Source: Solimonas sp040377605
Lineage (GTDB): Bacteria; Pseudomonadota; Gammaproteobacteria; Nevskiales; Nevskiaceae
Reading direction: 5' to 3'
Assembly: GCA_040377605.1 (NCBI GenBank)
Contig: JBEIOK010000001.1
Span: forward strand, 54,938-118,937
Length of the DNA stretch: 64,000 nucleotides
Under the pieces are notes generated by a model. That model made no database searches and had not been told where the DNA came from. It saw nothing but the letters and a program-made list of their open reading frames with translations. This document shows positions 25,486-34,612 of this stretch, one piece after another. How positions within the stretch are numbered: the stretch's first letter is position 1; each line of letters starts with the position of its first letter. The position numbers and the translations under genes are program-made.

Positions 25486-25537
25486 CGTTGGGCCGGCCGC
25501 CGCCGATGCCCCTCGTTCCGGAACTTCGGGAGCCCCC

Positions 25538-26188
25538 ATGAACGTCAACCGCATCTTCTGCATCGGCAAGAACTACGCCGATCATGTGGCCGAACTCGCG
25601 CCTCTGGAGCCCCCCCGTGCCGGCAGGACGGGATCCAGGGGGGACACGGACTGCGTGGTCTTCATGAAGCCGACCAGCTGTCTGGTCGAGGAAGGCCAGC
25701 CCCTCGTGCTGCCGCGCGGCCGGGGCGAGATTCACCACGAGGCCGAACTGGTGGTGATGCTGACCGGGGGCGGCCGCGATCTCGCAGCGGACGAGGCACT
25801 GGATTGTGTCGCGGGCCTGACGCTGGGTCTGGATCTGACGCTGCGCGATCTGCAGACCGAGCTGAAGCAGAAAGGCCAGCCGTGGGAACTGGCGAAGGCT
25901 TTCGACGGTGCCGCCCCGCTGGGGGACTTCAAGCCGTATCTCGAGCAGGATCTACAGGATCTTACGTTCACCTTGCACGTCAACGGCGAACTGCGTCAGC
26001 GCGCCCACACCCGCGACATGCTGTTCAGCGTTGCGCGGCAGATCCAGATCCTGTCCCGAACCTGGAACCTGGAGCCCGGCGACATCGTCTACACCGGCAC
26101 CCCCAAGGGCGTGGGCCCGCTGAATCCGGGCGATACTGTGACCTTGTCCGGTCCCTCCCTGGGCCGCTACGTCTGGACCTGCACATGA
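25538..26188 (+). CDS. fumarylacetoacetate hydrolase family protein
   Basis: A 216-residue single-domain FAH-fold protein from the ATG at 25538. The N-terminus FCIGKNYADHVAEL and metal-ligand region HHEAELVVML, together with GLTLGLDLTLRDLQ and DIVYTGTPKGVGPLNPGD, are standard for this family. Members are hydrolases, isomerases or oxaloacetate tautomerase/decarboxylases (FAHD1-like, E. coli YcgM); oxaloacetate-related activity would fit the preceding pckA but is inference. The stop overlaps the next gene's ATG by ATGA. Confidence 0.9.
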   Translation: MNVNRIFCIGKNYADHVAELAPLEPPRAGRTGSRGDTDCVVFMKPTSCLVEEGQPLVLPRGRGEIHHEAELVVMLTGGGRDLAADEALDCVAGLTLGLDLTLRDLQTELKQKGQPWELAKAFDGAAPLGDFKPYLEQDLQDLTFTLHVNGELRQRAHTRDMLFSVARQIQILSRTWNLEPGDIVYTGTPKGVGPLNPGDTVTLSGPSLGRYVWTCT

Positions 26189-26841
26189 AGTTCTCTCTCG
26201 ACAGCCTGAAGAACCCCGCTCATCTGCGCAGTAGCCTGCGCAAGCTGACCGGCGTGTTTCTTACCGGCCTGCTGGCGATCCTGCCGATCCTGGTGACCAT
26301 CGCGGTGGTGATGTGGCTGATCGGCCTTGCGGAGTCCGTGCTCGGTGGACTGCTGACCGTGCTGCTGCCCGGCAGCCTCTATCTACCCGGCATGGGCCTG
26401 ATTCTGGCCATCGTGCTGATCTTCCTGGTCGGCCTCGGCCTGCAGGGTGTCTTCATGCGTCAGTTCCTCGACTGGATCGACGAGGCGCTGAACCGCATCC
26501 CGCTGGTGAAGACCGTGTACGGCGCCGTGCGCGACCTCACCGGCATGCTCAGCAACAAGAGCGGACGTCGGTTCAGTCAGGTCGTCATGGTGCGCCTGCC
26601 GAACATGCCGATCCGGCTGGTCGGCTTCGTCACCGTCGAGGATCTCGGCGCCGCCGGGCTCAGCTGCGAGGAAGACGAGGTCGCGGTCTATCTACCGATG
26701 AGCTATCAGATCGGCGGCTACACGCTGCTGCTGCCGCGCAAATATCTGACGCCGCTGGACATGGGGTTCGAGGAGGCGATGCGCTTCGTCATCACGGCCG
26801 GACTGTCACGGCCCGAACACGAGCACGAACCGCCGCGCTGA
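26185..26841 (+). CDS. DUF502 family membrane protein
   Basis: A 218-residue inner-membrane protein, translationally coupled to the FAH-family gene (ATGA at 26185-26188). Two hydrophobic helices near residues 22-48 and 62-88 are followed by the DUF502 signature RIPLVKTVYGAVRDLTGML, then a soluble part with VTVEDLGAAG and VYLPMSYQIGGYTLLLPR. The function is unknown in general. Confidence 0.88.
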   Translation: MKFSLDSLKNPAHLRSSLRKLTGVFLTGLLAILPILVTIAVVMWLIGLAESVLGGLLTVLLPGSLYLPGMGLILAIVLIFLVGLGLQGVFMRQFLDWIDEALNRIPLVKTVYGAVRDLTGMLSNKSGRRFSQVVMVRLPNMPIRLVGFVTVEDLGAAGLSCEEDEVAVYLPMSYQIGGYTLLLPRKYLTPLDMGFEEAMRFVITAGLSRPEHEHEPPR

Positions 26842-26857
26842 TCCACCCGCACGCGTC

Positions 26858-28096
26858 ATGCGCCGCGCGCAGAAAGTCTGGTTGCTGACCAGCCTCTATC
26901 TGGCTCAGGGGCTGCCCTACGGCTTTTTCACGCAGGCGCTGCCGGTGCTGCTGCGCGATCTGGGGTATTCGCTGACCGCCATCAGCGCGACCAGTTTCCT
27001 GTTCCTGCCCTGGGCCCTCAAGTTCCTGTGGGCGCCGTGGGTCGATGCGCTGGGCACCCGCCGCAGCTGGCTGCTGCCGCTGCAACTCGCCGCCGTGACC
27101 GGCAGCCTGCTGCTGGCCGGCATCGACATCGGGGCGTCGCTCTGGGTGCTGTTCGTCGCACTCTTTCTGTTCAATCTGGTGGCGGCCACCCAGGACATCG
27201 CCACCGACGGCCTGGCGGTCACGCTGCTGACTCCACAAGAGCGCGGGCTGGGCAATGGCATCCAGGTGGGCGCCTATCGGCTCGGCATGATCTTGGGCGG
27301 CGGCCTGCTGCTGTGGATCTTTGCCAAGGCCGGCTGGTCACTGATGTTCCTGGGCATGGCCGCGCTGCTCGCGCTGACCGTTCCCGCCGTGCTGACCCTT
27401 CGCGAGCCCGCGCCGAGTGTGCCGCGCGCGCCGGTACGGGTTGCCACGCTGGCGGCGGGGTGGATGTCCCGTCTGCGCCAACCCGGAATCGTGGGATTCA
27501 TCGCGCTCATCTGCTTCTACAAGTTTGGGGATTCGATGGGGGCTTCCCTAGTGGGCCCTTACATGCGCGACGCCGGCATGACCAAGGAAACGATCGCGCT
27601 GGTCAAAGGCACGCTGGGTTCGGCGGCCACGCTGGTCGGCGCGGCGCTGGGCGGCTGGATCGCGTTCCGTTTTGGCAGACGTTCAGCCCTGCTGTGGAGC
27701 GGATTGCTGCAGACCTTCAGCCTGATGCTGTATGCCGCGTCCGCGCTGGGATACGGCGGCCATGAACTCATTGCGCTGGCCTGTGTCGCCGAGCACGTGC
27801 TGGGCGGCATGGCCGTGGTTGCACTCTTCACCCTGATGATGGATGCCTGCGATCCGCAGCACGCCAGCACCGACTACACCCTCTTCGCCTGCGCGTTGGT
27901 CGTCGGCCATGGACTGGCCTCGATGAGTGGCGGCATCGTTGCAGACCTCTCCGGCTACGGCACGCTGTTCCTGTCCAGCGTCGTGCTCTCCGGTGGCGGC
28001 TGCCTGTTGCTGGTTCGGCAGCTGGACCGCGGCCATGGGCCGCAGCGACTGTCCGCGATATGGTCGGCCCGCAACAGGCTAGTACCCGCCCCCTGA
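26858..28096 (+). CDS. MFS transporter, AmpG/acetyl-CoA-transporter-like
   Basis: A 412-residue protein with about 12 membrane helices. The N-terminus LTSLYLAQGLPYGFFTQALP and ATQDIATDGLAV in helix 4 resemble the AmpG muropeptide permease and the related SLC33 carriers. True AmpG imports GlcNAc-anhydroMurNAc peptides for wall recycling; whether this paralogue does so is not decided by the sequence alone. It starts 16 nt after the DUF502 gene and could be co-transcribed with it. Confidence 0.78.
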   Translation: MRRAQKVWLLTSLYLAQGLPYGFFTQALPVLLRDLGYSLTAISATSFLFLPWALKFLWAPWVDALGTRRSWLLPLQLAAVTGSLLLAGIDIGASLWVLFVALFLFNLVAATQDIATDGLAVTLLTPQERGLGNGIQVGAYRLGMILGGGLLLWIFAKAGWSLMFLGMAALLALTVPAVLTLREPAPSVPRAPVRVATLAAGWMSRLRQPGIVGFIALICFYKFGDSMGASLVGPYMRDAGMTKETIALVKGTLGSAATLVGAALGGWIAFRFGRRSALLWSGLLQTFSLMLYAASALGYGGHELIALACVAEHVLGGMAVVALFTLMMDACDPQHASTDYTLFACALVVGHGLASMSGGIVADLSGYGTLFLSSVVLSGGGCLLLVRQLDRGHGPQRLSAIWSARNRLVPAP

Positions 28097-28118
28097 AAAC
28101 GCCCCACTCTTCTTTCTC

Positions 28119-29888
28119 ATGGATCTGAACGCCTGGATCGCCGTTGGTGTCGTGTTGCTCTGCCTCGGTTTGCTAATCAGTGAGCGCCTATCGGCTGAGC
28201 TGGTGCTGCTGCTGTGCCTGCTGATCCTGCTGCTCACGGGCGTACTGACGCCTGCGGAGGGGCTGGCCGGGTTTGCGAACGAGGGCATGATCACCGTGGC
28301 GGCGATGTACGTGATTGCCGCGGGGCTGCGCGAAACCGGCGCGATCGACCTAATTGTGCATCGTGCCCTGGGCCAGCCACGCGGCCCGCTGCAGGCTCAG
28401 TCGCGCATCATCGCGCCCACGGTGGCCCTCAGCGCCTTCATCAACAACACCCCGGTTGTCGCCGCGTTCATGCCTGCCGTGCTGGCCTGGTGCAAGCGCA
28501 ACGGCATGGCGCCCTCGAAACTGCTGATGCCGCTGAGCTTCGCCGCCATTCTTGGCGGCACCTGCACGCTGATCGGCACCAGCACCAATCTCGTCGTCAA
28601 CGGTCTCTGGCGCGATGCCGGGCATCCGGGCCTGGGAATGTTCGACATTGCCTGGGTCGGCGTTCCGGCCGCGATCGCGGGCATCGGCTATCTGCTGCTG
28701 ATCGGTACCCGCCTGCTGCCAGACCGACGCTCCAGCGAGCAGATGTTCGAGAATCCGCGCGAATACACGGTGGAGATGCGCGTCGACGCAGACGGCCCGC
28801 TCGCAGGCAAGACCATCGTCGAGGCGGGGCTCCGCCATCTCGGATCCCTGTTCCTGATCGAGATCGAACGCGGCGGACGCATCATTCCCGCGGTCAATTC
28901 CGTCGAGCCGCTGATGGCCCATGACCGGCTGGTCTTCGCGGGTGACGTCAGCGCCATCGTCGAGCTCAAGCGCATCCGCGGACTCAGCCCGGCGCTCGAA
29001 GGTGATGCCGTGCTGTCGCGACAGGTGCCGGAGCGGCGCATGGTCGAGGTGGTCGTCTCGGCGCGCTGTCCGCTGCTCAACCAGACCCTGCGCGACAGTC
29101 GCTTCCACAGCTACTACGGTGCATCGGTGGTTGCCGTCGCGCGTGACGGTCAGCGCATCAGTGGCTCGCTCGGGAGCGTCGCCCTGAAGACCGCTGACAC
29201 GCTGTTGCTGGAAGCGCGGCCGGACTGGGTTCAACGGCACCGCCACTCACCGGATTTCCTGCTGGTCAGCGATGTCGCGGGCTCGGAGGCGCCACGCTTC
29301 GACTTGGCACTTCGCGCCTGGGTCATTCTCGCGGCCGTGATCATCAGCGCCAGCGTCGGCTGGCTGGACATGCTGCTGGCTGCCCTGCTCGGCGCTGCGG
29401 CCATGCTGGCCACCGGCTGCCTGAGCCTGGCCACGGCGCGCCGCAGCATCGACAGTCAGGTGCTCCTGGTCATCGCCTGCTCCTTCGCGCTCGGCAAGGC
29501 CCTGGACGTCACCGGCGCAGCGGCAACCCTGGCCCACGGGGTACTGGACCTGCCCGGCGATCTGCATCCCTGGCTGGTTCTGGGGCTGGCCTACCTGCTG
29601 GTGACGATGCTCACTGAAGTCATCACCAACAATGCAGCCGCCGCCCTGATGTTCCCGATCCTGCTGGCAGTCTCGGAGGCGCTGGGCGTGAGTCCGATGC
29701 CCTTCGTGATCACGCTGATGATGGCGGCGTCGAGCAGTTTCTCGACGCCATTGGGCTATCAGACCAATCTGATGGTGAGCGGCCCCGGCGGCTACCGGTT
29801 CGTCGACTTCCTCAGGGTCGGCGGACTGCTGAATCTCGTGGTGGGCGTGGTCACGGTCGCACTCACGCCACTGTTCTTTCCGTTCTGA
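28119..29888 (+). CDS. SLC13-family permease with two TrkA-C domains
   Basis: A 589-residue ion/anion permease of the DASS/CitMHS group. Both SNT re-entrant signatures are present: GGTCTLIGTSTNLVVNG near 147 and SSFSTPLGYQTNLMV near 537. Between the two membrane halves (about 205-375) lie two RCK_C/TrkA-C-type domains, the first with EYTVEMRVDADGPLAGKTI. Related proteins take up sulfate, dicarboxylates or other anions with sodium or protons; the substrate here cannot be assigned. Its stop is only 10 nt from the stop of the convergent acylase gene, with no clear terminator between. Confidence 0.88.
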   Translation: MDLNAWIAVGVVLLCLGLLISERLSAELVLLLCLLILLLTGVLTPAEGLAGFANEGMITVAAMYVIAAGLRETGAIDLIVHRALGQPRGPLQAQSRIIAPTVALSAFINNTPVVAAFMPAVLAWCKRNGMAPSKLLMPLSFAAILGGTCTLIGTSTNLVVNGLWRDAGHPGLGMFDIAWVGVPAAIAGIGYLLLIGTRLLPDRRSSEQMFENPREYTVEMRVDADGPLAGKTIVEAGLRHLGSLFLIEIERGGRIIPAVNSVEPLMAHDRLVFAGDVSAIVELKRIRGLSPALEGDAVLSRQVPERRMVEVVVSARCPLLNQTLRDSRFHSYYGASVVAVARDGQRISGSLGSVALKTADTLLLEARPDWVQRHRHSPDFLLVSDVAGSEAPRFDLALRAWVILAAVIISASVGWLDMLLAALLGAAAMLATGCLSLATARRSIDSQVLLVIACSFALGKALDVTGAAATLAHGVLDLPGDLHPWLVLGLAYLLVTMLTEVITNNAAAALMFPILLAVSEALGVSPMPFVITLMMAASSSFSTPLGYQTNLMVSGPGGYRFVDFLRVGGLLNLVVGVVTVALTPLFFPF

Positions 29889-29898
29889 TGGACCGGCC

Positions 29899-32691
29899 CT
29901 AAGGCGCCGACTCCCAGCCGACGCGGTGTACCCACGAGCCGCGGTCCTGATACGGCATCGTTACACAACGGGTACCGGGAATCGTGCTCGAACCGGGGCC
30001 GACCACACCCGACAGCGAACACAGCTCGCTCCGCGGATGTACACGTCGCACGCGATCCAGATCGGTCACGGTCAACGCGGCGCCGGCGTTGTACTGCTGT
30101 GCCAGGCGCTGCAGGGCCACCGTCAGCGCCGCGCGGATGATCTCGTCCCGCTCCCGGCCCTCGCGATAGTCGCGGCGCAGCGCCAGACCTGAGCTGTCAG
30201 GGCGCAGCACACGCAGCACCAGGTTATCCAGAACCGACTGGTCGAAGACGTGGCTACCCACGCCAGCGAGGCGGGAATACACCGTGCTCCCGGCGTCCGC
30301 ATCCACCACGGCCGCCTTGAGATGACCAAACAGCTCGTCGCGCAGTGCCAGCACGATCTCCCCGAACAGCGTCGCCTCCACCTCGTCCAGCGCCGCCTCG
30401 TCGTCGAGCGTGATCCGGGCACCGTAGTGCCGGCCATCCCAACTCAACACGCGATCCACCACGGCGCGCTCGATGTCATTCAGCGATGCCGACGACCGGA
30501 AGCTGCGCAGCAGAGGCAGATACTCCCGCGCACGCGGATCGATGGTGCCCGCCTTGATATCCAGTTCGCGCAGATCGGCATAGGTCCAGTCGCTGCGCGT
30601 CGCCAGGGCATCGAGCAGATTGGTGACACGCTGGCCGGGTCCGCCCGGGCGCGAGGTAGAGCCCAGGCCTTCACCATCCAGCCATCCCAGCGCCGGCTTG
30701 TTGTTCCAGTTGGCCAGAAAGCCTTGCGATGGATTCAAGACCTGCGGCACCTCTTGCGGCGCCAGCAGACCCTGAGGGTCCCGCGCACCCTCGCCCGGTG
30801 TGGGCAGACGCTGATCGGTCTCGGCATGACGACGCAGGTGCAGACCGGAGTGGAAGTAGCCGATCTGCCCGTCACGGGTGGCCACGGTCACATTCTCGTT
30901 CCAGGTCGCCGTCAGCGCCGCCGCACGGAACGCCTCCATCGACTTCGCGCGATTCCATTCACGGATGCTTTCGAGAGTCTCGATCTCGCGACCGAACATC
31001 GCATACTGCACGCTGCGCGCCAGCCCCGCGATGTCGTCACGCGCAACAATCGGGCCATGCACCGTCCGACAGATTCGTGCGTCGACCCCCAGAACTGCCG
31101 GCCCGGCCGGGATCCCCTGCGTCGCGGCGCGATAGGCAATCCGCTCGTCCCGGCACACCATGTCCTTCCATGTACCGGCGTGAAAATACTGATCGCGGCG
31201 GCAGGCACCGGCAGCCTGCTGCGATGTCGAGCAGATCGTTTCGATGAAGCTGTCGACGGTCTTGCTGTAGCCCGTGGTCAGCCCCCAGGCCAGGTGATCG
31301 CTGTAGCCGATCCCGACGACCGGCAGCACCGGCACCGAGGACCCACGCGCGGCATAGCCCGCCCCATGGATCTCGTACTCGACCAGCAGCAGGGGATAAC
31401 CGTAGCCGAGCTGAGGCGCCGAAATCAGCAGACCGCCGCCGTCACGCGTGCGGCTGCCGGCCAGCGCCATCGCAAAACTGCCGCCATGCAGGTGATGCCG
31501 GAACTCGATCAGGGCCTGCTGCACCTCACGCGTCAGGCGCCGAGCCGCTGCCTCGCGTGACTCCCGCCTCGCGGGGGCCGTCGGACGCGCATCGGCCACC
31601 CGCCTGCGCGCCGGCTCGACCACCACTTCCCCAGCGCCGAGCCCTCCGCCGCCACCGAGCGGACCGGGCAGCGCCGTCAGATCACAGGGAAACGGCGTCG
31701 GCGCATGGCCGGTGCCCTCGCCTTTCCAGAGCGTTTCCGGCAGAGACATCGACCACTCCGCGAGTTCGCGAAAGACCGCATCGCGACCCGCAGCCGGCAC
31801 CGGATGATTGGAGAAGCGGCCTGCGCTGCCCGGCACCGTCGTCACCGCCTTCGGATCTTCCAGCCAGACCATGTCCTGGAAGGCCTCCAGGGCCGCGCCG
31901 CGCGAGCCGTAGGCCGACTCCAGTGCCTTGAGCATTCGGATGTTGAGGAACTCGTTGCCACCCTCGCTGGCCACGAAACGCGTGATGTAGACGCCAGCGG
32001 CCAGCACGTCCTTGACCGTGAACGGCGCGGGCGTCGTCGTCAGCAGGACGTACTCCACCGGCAGATTCAGCGGATTCAGCAGCACCCGCTGGCGCCAGGC
32101 ATTGGCGCCGTCGACATAACCAAGCACCGCGTCCCGGGCATCCGGCGACAGGCGCTCGAAAAGGGCGTCGTACTCGGCGTCGCTGTAGGCCAGCGTGCGC
32201 TGCTGGATATCTCCGGGCACCCCGCCACAGCCGGTCAGCTCCGAAAAGGTTCCCGCACCCATGCGCCGCACCGCATCCATCAGGAACAGCCGATCCTGTG
32301 CCACCGCGTACCCGACACCGAACCACAGATCGCGCACCGCACCCGCGTGAATGATCGGCACGCCATAGGCATCACGATAGATCTCGACGCCGTCCCTGGG
32401 CGTCTCCGGCGTGCCAGGCCGGGTTCCCAGCGCCCCGGGCTTGGCGTCGAAGTTCCAGTACAGCGTGCGCTGGTCATCGACGTGCGGCCCGAAGTCTGCA
32501 GGCCTGCCGGTCAGCACGCCCTGCGCCTGACCGACCGTGCTCCAGAAGCCGGACTGGCCGGGCGGCAGCACCGTTTCCGCCTTCAGCGAGCGCGCAGCCG
32601 ACGCCAGCGGCTCCGGAGGGGACTCGGACGAGCCGCAAGCCGACAGCAGGATCGCAGCCACAGCCAATGCGCCGGTGCGGATCTTGAACAT
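29899..32691 (-). CDS. lipoprotein penicillin/acyl-homoserine-lactone acylase family protein
   Basis: A 930-residue Ntn-hydrolase precursor. The N-terminus is a lipoprotein signal with lipobox LSAC (Cys19). The alpha part has VEIYRDAYGVPIIHA and FGVGYAVAQDRLFLMD, family hallmarks. After an Ala/Arg-rich linker (about 350-395) the autocatalytic junction HGG^SFAMALAGSRTRDG puts the nucleophile at Ser405. YSDHLAWGLTTGY and WNENVTVATRDG belong to the beta chain. Members hydrolyse penicillins, AHL signals or cyclic lipopeptides, and pyoverdine precursors in the case of PvdQ; the substrate here is unknown. Lipid anchoring is unusual for the classic periplasmic enzymes. Confidence 0.88.
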   Translation of the reverse strand: MFKIRTGALAVAAILLSACGSSESPPEPLASAARSLKAETVLPPGQSGFWSTVGQAQGVLTGRPADFGPHVDDQRTLYWNFDAKPGALGTRPGTPETPRDGVEIYRDAYGVPIIHAGAVRDLWFGVGYAVAQDRLFLMDAVRRMGAGTFSELTGCGGVPGDIQQRTLAYSDAEYDALFERLSPDARDAVLGYVDGANAWRQRVLLNPLNLPVEYVLLTTTPAPFTVKDVLAAGVYITRFVASEGGNEFLNIRMLKALESAYGSRGAALEAFQDMVWLEDPKAVTTVPGSAGRFSNHPVPAAGRDAVFRELAEWSMSLPETLWKGEGTGHAPTPFPCDLTALPGPLGGGGGLGAGEVVVEPARRRVADARPTAPARRESREAAARRLTREVQQALIEFRHHLHGGSFAMALAGSRTRDGGGLLISAPQLGYGYPLLLVEYEIHGAGYAARGSSVPVLPVVGIGYSDHLAWGLTTGYSKTVDSFIETICSTSQQAAGACRRDQYFHAGTWKDMVCRDERIAYRAATQGIPAGPAVLGVDARICRTVHGPIVARDDIAGLARSVQYAMFGREIETLESIREWNRAKSMEAFRAAALTATWNENVTVATRDGQIGYFHSGLHLRRHAETDQRLPTPGEGARDPQGLLAPQEVPQVLNPSQGFLANWNNKPALGWLDGEGLGSTSRPGGPGQRVTNLLDALATRSDWTYADLRELDIKAGTIDPRAREYLPLLRSFRSSASLNDIERAVVDRVLSWDGRHYGARITLDDEAALDEVEATLFGEIVLALRDELFGHLKAAVVDADAGSTVYSRLAGVGSHVFDQSVLDNLVLRVLRPDSSGLALRRDYREGRERDEIIRAALTVALQRLAQQYNAGAALTVTDLDRVRRVHPRSELCSLSGVVGPGSSTIPGTRCVTMPYQDRGSWVHRVGWESAP

Positions 32692-32756
32692 GACACTCCC
32701 CCTTCATTCTGATGGGGGCAGCATAGCGAACGCCGCGGCAGCAACGCGCGCCCAAC

Positions 32757-32788
32757 GAAAAACGCCGCAGCGACGGATCGCTGCGGCG
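32757..32788 (-). terminator. rho-independent terminator after bamB
   Basis: On the minus strand a perfect 11-bp stem (CGCCGCAGCGA / TCGCTGCGGCG, 4-nt loop) is followed by TTTTT, 22 nt after the bamB stop. It ends the long cysE-to-bamB series. der (engA), which follows bamB in Pseudomonas, is absent here. Confidence 0.93.
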
Positions 32789-32809
32789 TCGGGATGCGCC
32801 CGCAGTCGC

Positions 32810-33949
32810 CTACTTCAAGGCCAGCGCCGTGATGCCCCCTGCGGTATTGAGCACGTACAGCCGATCATCGCTGGCCTGGGGCGCCGCCTGGATCGGATCG
32901 CTGCCCGCGCGGATACGCGCAACGAGACGCCCGTCCTTGGGATCGAGCCAGTGCGTATACCCCTCGAAGTCGCCGAGCACGATGCGGTCCTTGAAGACCG
33001 CCGGAGCCGACAGCTTGCGGTACTGCAAATCCTCGTTCTTCCAGACGGCGGCGCCTGTCCGCGCGTCCAGACCCCAGACCACGCCCGCCTCGTCGCTGAC
33101 GATGATGTGGTCGCCCGCACGCGCGATGCCCGAATAGCTCTTGACCGGACGGCGCCACAGCGGCTGCCCGGTTTCACCGTCGAAGCACACCAGTTCACCG
33201 CCGAAGCTGACCGCAAACACTTCCGGGCCGTCGCCATACAGCGCGGCGTCCACGTCAATCAGACGCTCCAGCTCGTTACGACCGGTGGCGGCAGCCACCA
33301 CCTGTTCCCAGGCGGGCTGACCGTCGCTGATGCGCAGTGCCGCGATGCGACCGTTATCCAGACCGATGAACACCCGCCCGCCCAGCAGCAGCGGCTGCGA
33401 GAGCCCGCGCAGCGTCAGGTTGGGGACCGTTGCCGACTGCGTCCACACCCGCGTGCCGCTGACGGCCGACAGGCCATAGGTGCGGCCGTCGCCTGCGCGC
33501 GCCACCACGATGTTGCCATCGCTGACCGGCGGCGCCAGCACTTCGCTGGACAGCGTCGTCCGCCACAGCGGCGCGCCGTCCGCACGCTTGAGCGCGATCA
33601 ACTCGCCCTTCATGCTGCCCGCAAAGACGGCAGCTCCCGACACCGTCGGCCCCGAAATCAGCCGCGTGCCGGTTTCAGCGCGCCAGATGCGACGGCCGGT
33701 CGCCGGATCAAACGCAAAAATGCGGCCCTCGATATCGGCGGCGAAGATCGCATCCGTGGCCAGCGCCAGACCGAAATTGCCATAGAGCTTGCCGCTGCCC
33801 GCACCCGCGGATGCCGTCCACTGCTTCTTCAGTTGCAGCGCCGGATTGGCAATGTCCTTCAGTGCAGCCGGCTCGCGAACATTCTTGTCGCTGGAACAGG
33901 CCACCACCAGCATCGAGGCCAGTGCGAGTACCAGCGCGTGGCGCATCAT
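32810..33949 (-). CDS. bamB: outer membrane assembly lipoprotein BamB
   Basis: A 379-residue lipoprotein with lipobox VVAC (Cys18). The mature part is an eight-bladed PQQ/WD-like propeller built from repeats such as DPATGRRIWRAETG, DGETGQPLWRRPV and DARTGAAVWKNEDL. It belongs to the BAM complex that folds beta-barrel proteins into the outer membrane, scaffolding BamA. Its ATG overlaps the yfgM stop (ATGA, 33946-33949), as in the conserved order hisS-yfgM-bamB. Confidence 0.95.
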   Translation of the reverse strand: MMRHALVLALASMLVVACSSDKNVREPAALKDIANPALQLKKQWTASAGAGSGKLYGNFGLALATDAIFAADIEGRIFAFDPATGRRIWRAETGTRLISGPTVSGAAVFAGSMKGELIALKRADGAPLWRTTLSSEVLAPPVSDGNIVVARAGDGRTYGLSAVSGTRVWTQSATVPNLTLRGLSQPLLLGGRVFIGLDNGRIAALRISDGQPAWEQVVAAATGRNELERLIDVDAALYGDGPEVFAVSFGGELVCFDGETGQPLWRRPVKSYSGIARAGDHIIVSDEAGVVWGLDARTGAAVWKNEDLQYRKLSAPAVFKDRIVLGDFEGYTHWLDPKDGRLVARIRAGSDPIQAAPQASDDRLYVLNTAGGITALALK

Positions 33950-34587
33950 GACTGCACCACGTCGGCCAGATCATCGATCTTGCGCTGGAGGCTGGTGCGG
34001 GTGGCAGCATCGTCAGCGGCGACCGCGCCCAGCGCTTTCTCATAGGCATCGCGCGCCGCCTTGCGATCACCCTGCGCAAGACGGATGTCACCGCGCAATT
34101 CCTCGGTCAGCGCCTGGAATTCGGCGGACTGTCCCTCAAGCTTCTTGAGCGCCTCGTCGAGCTTGTTCTGCTGCCACAGCACACGCGCATGACGCAGCCG
34201 CGCCACCGAGCGCAGGCCCTCATCCTTGCTGTACTGCTCGACCCACTGCAGACGGGTCACGGCCTGATCGAGCTGGTTGGCGCGAACCGACTCGGCGGCC
34301 AGAAACAGCGCAGCGCCCGCCGCATACGGCGTGTCGGCATGCTCCTTGGCCAGGGTGTCGCCGATCTTCGTGGCCTCGTCCGTCTTGGCCTGGCTCAGCG
34401 CCTGCTTCAGGTCCTCGAACATCTGCGAGGCCTGGCCGGCCCGCGATTCACGGTAATCCTTCCAGCCTTCCCAGCCGAAGATCGCACCGACACCCAGCAC
34501 CAGGCCAGCCACCAGCGCCTTCCAGTTTTCCTTCCACCACTCCTTGAGCTGCTCGGCTTGGGCTTCGTCGTCGAAATGCGTGGTCAC
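33946..34587 (-). CDS. yfgM: YfgM, ancillary SecYEG translocon subunit (TPR)
   Basis: A 213-residue protein from the GTG at 34587; a CTG three codons upstream is possible and no ATG fits. The start TTHFDDEAQAEQLKEWWKEN is the typical cytoplasmic lead of YfgM, followed by one membrane helix (LVAGLVLGVGAIFGWEGW) and a periplasmic TPR domain. In E. coli it contacts PpiD and the Sec translocon and helps exported proteins fold. It lies between hisS and bamB. Confidence 0.9.
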   Translation of the reverse strand: MTTHFDDEAQAEQLKEWWKENWKALVAGLVLGVGAIFGWEGWKDYRESRAGQASQMFEDLKQALSQAKTDEATKIGDTLAKEHADTPYAAGAALFLAAESVRANQLDQAVTRLQWVEQYSKDEGLRSVARLRHARVLWQQNKLDEALKKLEGQSAEFQALTEELRGDIRLAQGDRKAARDAYEKALGAVAADDAATRTSLQRKIDDLADVVQS

Positions 34588-34612
34588 GGTCGTCAGGCCT
34601 TGGTTGGTTTTT

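Noticed and set aside
23692..25569. 625-codon antisense frame opposite pckA
   Set aside because: Explained by the extreme codon bias of pckA (third-position G/C); no motif in the antisense product.
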